A stretch of DNA of 64,000 nt from NCBI GenBank assembly GCA_022432975.1, contig CM039508.1, positions 23,328,542-23,392,541 on the forward strand, in the 5' to 3' direction. Under the pieces are notes generated by a model. That model was not told where the DNA came from and did not search any database. It saw nothing but the letters and a program-made list of their open reading frames with translations. Below are positions 59,739 through 64,000 of the stretch, piece by piece; positions within the stretch are counted from its first letter, which is position 1, and each line of letters opens with the position of its first letter. Both the position numbers and the translations under genes were made by a program. This stretch comes from Begonia masoniana. Taxonomy: Eukaryota > Streptophyta > Magnoliopsida > Cucurbitales > Begoniaceae.

Positions 59739-62700
59739 TGGTATTAGAGCCATTTTGACTCCCCTACCATTATTTTTTGTGTGTTTTCAACCAAGAATAG
59801 ATGACAAGAAGTGTTACAATGGCTTATCAAAATCGTGACACAATACTCCTCAATCGAGTCAACCACCACCTAAGGAGGCCGAGTGAAGTATTTGAGGACA
59901 ACTTGATGAATTTCGATTGACGTTTCTCAATATTTCTCAAAAATTCTTGGGATTTATAAATATGAGTTTAAGAACTCCTAGAGCCCCTAGACAAAGAGGA
60001 AGAGGTGGTACAAGGAGATGAAGAAATGATGAGAAAATTACTATGGATGGCATTGAACAGGGATAAATCGATCTTAAAGAGCCTTCTAGTCCAAGGTTTG
60101 TTTGGGAAAATTTTGATGATTTGAGGCATTTAAAATTGTCTATTCCTTCATTCAAAGTTTCTAGCAATGATAATGATTTCTTTGATTGAGTTGAAACATT
60201 GGAGAAATTTTTTTATTGTTACAATTATTCGAAGAAGACAAAAATTTAACTAGCTTCCATGGAATTCACAGGCTATGCCAACTTATGGTTGGAGCACTTG
60301 AAAACTCAAAGGAGATGTGATGGAGATGGAGAAATCACCGCTTGAAACATGATGAAAAACTTGATGAGAAAATGGTTTGTACCTAGCCATTATAAGCAAG
60401 AACTTTTCTTGCAAATGAAGAGCCTCAACCAAGGATCACTTAGCATTGAAGATTGTGTCACTGGATTTGAGACTTTAAAGATGAGAAGTGGAATTGAAGA
60501 TTCGGAGGAGCAAGCCATTACAAGATTTATGAAAGGCTTAGATAGAGAAATTTGAGATGTCATGTGATGTGCCCTAGGGTTCGTGACTCAATCTCAAGTC
60601 GAGGTATGTCTTCTATCCATCTTTATGACCTAATTTGTTTGCTAATTTTGTAGGTGACAACTCATTGGTTTAAAGGGGGAATTTGTCTTCCCTTAGACAA
60701 ATTCATGTACTTAAGCTTTCTTTTGTTCAAGTTTAGGAAACTTAATCTTTGTGATTTTTGGCAAACTTTAGCCTTATTTTTCTTTAGTTTTGGATGTTTG
60801 TAATAGTCCTTAGGAAGGATAGGATGGACCCAAGGCTTGGTGCAAAAGAAGGCATGGAAGATCAAGTTGGAACCTCTTTGGAGCATTTCGTCGAACAGCT
60901 GGTGTGCATTAGCAAATAGGCGGCACAGCGCGCGCACAAGACAAGGCAATGCGCACATGGGATGAGCCCACAGCAGCAAATCAACGCGCGTACCCGACAG
61001 TGCCATCCGGCCAACGCGCGTACCGACGAGCATCGTGTGCACCCAGGGGCCACCAACACCCCTTTTTTGGTTCACCCAACCCAGTTCGGTTCACGTCACG
61101 GTTCAGAATCCAACGGCTATTAACGGACAGATTTCCACAGACGCTCCTCTTCAGTTCTTCTTCTTCCTTCTTCTCTTCCGATTGTCTTCTCCTATTTAAG
61201 CTTCATTCTAAGCTTGTAAATGATGGTTAATCACTTGAATATTTGGAAAAGAGAAGATTGTTCTTCTGAAGGAGTTACCTTCGTGGTGCAAAGCACCGTG
61301 CCGTCGGTGATGGAATCACCAAAGAGCTGAGACTCCATTGTTCCCTAAGTCAAGGATGCTTGGAGGAGCTCTTAAGCCAGCTTCCTCTTCTCTCTCTGTC
61401 GAGTGGGAACAAAGAGGAAGGTGAGCTAAATCCTTCCTGTCCCCTGTGAGCTTCTTCGCTGGCAACGAAGAAATTCGTCACCCAATCGCCTGGACGTTTG
61501 GGTCAACTTCGGGTCCATCATTTTCCTCTTCCTTTCAGTCCATCGGTGGTTTATGAGAGGTTTTCAGCATTTCCCACCTCCTCAATTGCTAGGTATCACC
61601 CTCCTCCCTCCTCACCATTTTCTCTCTTTTTTTGCCCCTGTTTCTGTGCATTTTCTTTCTTTTTGTTTAAGCTTCCGTGAATGTGAGTTGAGTGTCATGG
61701 TTGGCACCCCAGCCCCTATCATCATGGAGCTTCAACCATTTTTTCACCTTTTAGGAGTTATTCAACTATGCTCGAAGGTGGAGAGACAACATAAGAAGAC
61801 CTCAAAAACTTATAGTTCTCGACCGTTACCTAAAGTTCCAAATGCATACAAACCTCAAGCCAAGAACAAGGGAAGAAGAGTGTTGTTGAAACATCTCGGC
61901 CAAGAACAATGGAAATCAAATGCTTCAAGTGTCTCGGGTATGGATACATTGCTTCTCAATGTCCAAACTAAAGAATTATGATTCTAAGGGAAGAAACAAA
62001 TGAGATAGAATTGGAAGATGAACTTGAAGAAGGAAATTCATAAGAAGAAGTGTTCTTTGCTCACGAATGTCCTCTTCATTATTAGGAGAGCCCTCACAAT
62101 TCAAAATCGAGAAAAGAATTGTCAAAGGGAGAACATCTTTCATAATAGATACTTAATTATGAACAATGTATGCTTTTTAATTATTAATGGAGGAAATTGT
62201 GTCAATGTGGCTTCCAAAAGACATGGTGGAGAAACTTGGCTTGGAGACTACCTTATACCCGGATCCTTAAAAGTTGAATTGACTTAATGACAGGGAGGAT
62301 ATTAGAGTTACCAAACAAGTAAGAGTTCCATTCTCTGTTGGTAAATATGTTGATGAAGTTATTTGTGATGTAGTTCCAATGAGTGCTAGTCATATCCTTC
62401 TTGGAAGACCATGACAATTTGATAGGAAAACTATGCATGAAAGATTCACCAATTACTACTCATTGAACATGGGAGAAAGAGCTATCAAGTTGGCTCCTCT
62501 TAGGTGGAGCAAATTGTTTCGGACTATCAAGCTATGAAGGAGAAGAAAGGAAATGAGACACCATATATATCCAAGAATGAGTTGAAGAAAGCAATAACTA
62601 GTATGCGGACTATGGTGCTAATCTTATTTCGGGATAGAATTGACAACTTGGAGGTAATATCGAAATAAGTAGTTTCTTTATTAGAAGCATTCCAAAATGT

Positions 62701-63350
62701 TTTTCTCGAAGATCTTCCCCTTGCGAGGTATTGAGCATCAAATTGACCTCTTGCTAGGGGCAAATCTTCCAAACAAGCACTCTTATTGAATGAATCCCGA
62801 AGAAACCAAAGAATTACATAAACTAGTCACAGAGCTATTTGAGAAAGGTACATATGAGAATCTTTTAGTCCATGTGTCGTTCCTACATTATTGGTGCCAA
62901 AGAAAGATGAGTGAATGTGTGGATAGCTAGACCATCAACCAAATCACCATTAAGTATAGATTCCATATTCCGAGGCTTGAAGATATGCCTGATGAATTAA
63001 GTTGAGAATCTATATTTTCCAAAGTTGATCTTAAAAACGGCTACTACATTATGGATGAATATTTATTCAAAGGAGGAAAATTGTGTATTTCTACTATTAC
63101 TCATCCTTGGGTTGAACTAGGCTTGCCACTCAAGTTATTTTGTAGAGGTTGATAGCTTATCAAAAATAGCACACTTTATAGCTTGTATCAAGACAGATGA
63201 TTCTCACCATGTGGCCAAATAATTTTCAAGGAAGTAGTGAGACTTCATGGAATTTCAAAAACCATTGTGTTGGATTGGGGCACAAAGTTTTTTAATTCTT
63301 TTTGGAAGACACTTTGGAGAATGTTGGGAACAAAATTGTTATTTAGTACC
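59739..63350 (+). mobile_element. Decayed Ty3 element, Reina-like
   Basis: Primer site TGGTATTAGAGC at 59739-59750, then gag (60130-60560 and 61722-61975) and pol. A zinc knuckle CFKCLGYGYIASQC lies at about 61924-61965. The protease motif is altered to INGGNCVNVAS (62165-62211), and HILLGRP follows near 62392. RT remnants lie at about 62790-63060 (KVDLKNGYY near 63023). The piece with [18 protein letters not shown] (63160-63215) is integrase. RNase H and much of RT are missing and many stops occur. Reina-like is judged from protease and gag motifs. Confidence 0.8.
60565..61721 (+). mobile_element. Solo LTR, 1157 bp, TSD TCATG, other family
   Basis: Starts TGATGTGCCC and ends CCCCTATCA, with exact TCATG at 60560-60564 and 61722-61726. 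A TATTTAAG box is at 61193-61200 after a pyrimidine-rich stretch. It splits gag of the Reina-like element; gag resumes directly after it. It lacks the intron-like arms of the TGTAAC-type LTRs. Strand is assigned by the TATA-like box only. Confidence 0.88.
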
Positions 63351-63359
63351 CTATAAATG

Positions 63360-64000
63360 TTGAAAAGGACTTCTATTGTGTAGTTATGTTTATGCAGCAA
63401 ATGGAAGTTAAGACACATATATTGAATTAGAATTTTTGATGTTTATGCATAACTCCTTGAGAATGGAAAATAATTTGTCAAATTCATAATCATCATCTGT
63501 TCTAATATAGTTTCTTGACTCAAATTAAGTGTCAATCAATTTCACAAACTTTGGAAAAATAGTTAAAACTTTAGACTTTCATTTAAGGGCACAAACCCAA
63601 GTAACTGTAGTCATCAACAATTGTGGCGAAAAATCAAGAACTATCATGAGCAAGTGTGCAATGGCCACCAAACATCATAGTGAATAAGAGAGAAAGGAGA
63701 TTCAGGAATGGATTTATTTCAAATAAAAGATAAGCGATGTTACTTGGCTAATGGACAAATTGAACATTTTTCAACTGCATGTGTTGCTATCGTACAATGT
63801 GTGCAAAAAGGTCTGTCCTTCCTAGAATTTTTAAAATCGCTATGATTCATAGACGATTTCAAAGCAATGGAATTAGATTTTGGAAAAATTATTTTCATCC
63901 GCGGCCTTTCTTCTTGAACAACTAGGGAGAAAACTATACTAATAGGTGGAGAGGATTCCTTCATCAAGATCTATTGATCTTCAATAAGAGGCTTAACGCC
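63360..64000 (-). pseudogene. Ty1/copia gag-pol fragment
   Basis: On the minus strand a zinc-knuckle-like CTHCTIATHAVEKC (63758-63799) is followed by ICPLAK and HYDVWWP of the region before the integrase, then TIVDDYSYLG of the integrase core (about 63590-63635). Stops interrupt it. No LTR found, and it may continue past the window end. Confidence 0.78.

Overview
This is nuclear DNA of a flowering plant, most likely a eudicot. It is AT-rich, has spliced GT-AG genes, and is crowded with LTR retrotransposons that use the initiator-Met tRNA primer site. Only one host gene is recognisable. It is a leucine-rich-repeat receptor kinase with a malectin-like domain (LRR-RLK subfamily VIII-2 type) on the plus strand, exons 4066-12175. 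Its first LRR exons lie upstream of the window or are lost. Its introns carry a large solo LTR (302-3413, probably intronic) and a decayed Ty3 fragment (6620-8400). A complete but dead Ty3 element sits about 350 bp past its stop codon.

The rest is a nested stack of retroelements. Element RT-A (12524-25448, target duplication TGTAT) is a chromodomain Ty3 element with two solo LTRs inside its coding region. From 25753 an older element, T, is split by a solo LTR in its LTR, another in its leader, and a second chromovirus, RT-1 (32779/32817-46964), in its gag. The 5' LTR of RT-1 is itself split by two solo LTRs and holds an 801-bp duplication around about 167 ATT units. From 47122 there follow a truncated LTR, a 667-bp tandem duplication and three more solo LTRs (49644, 52824, 55735). 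The window ends with a decayed Reina-like element holding a different solo LTR (60565-61721) and a minus-strand Ty1/copia fragment. I count eleven solo LTRs, nine with exact 5-bp target duplications.

The main discovery candidate lies in the LTRs. Twelve long LTRs (about 1.9-3.1 kb), diverged over most of their length, share one hidden layout. There is a pyrimidine-rich leader with a splice donor, a small second exon ending in CAG|GTAAGT, and about 33 nt later a short arm reading CCTACACCATAGAAC. A long stretch follows that usually holds a minisatellite different in each copy, then the reverse complement of that arm, whose TGTAG is a well-formed splice acceptor. The two arms covary between subfamilies (ACACCA with TGGTGT; ACATCA with TGATGT), which is what base pairing across the intron would produce. 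Right after the acceptor nearly every copy keeps a short acidic reading frame to a stop, often with a T-G-E core. I infer a spliced LTR leader transcript whose intron is folded by long-range pairing and which encodes a small acidic peptide. This needs RNA data.

Boundaries of TSD-flanked elements were read from the sequence. Clade names (Tekay-like, Reina-like) rest on motif recognition only.
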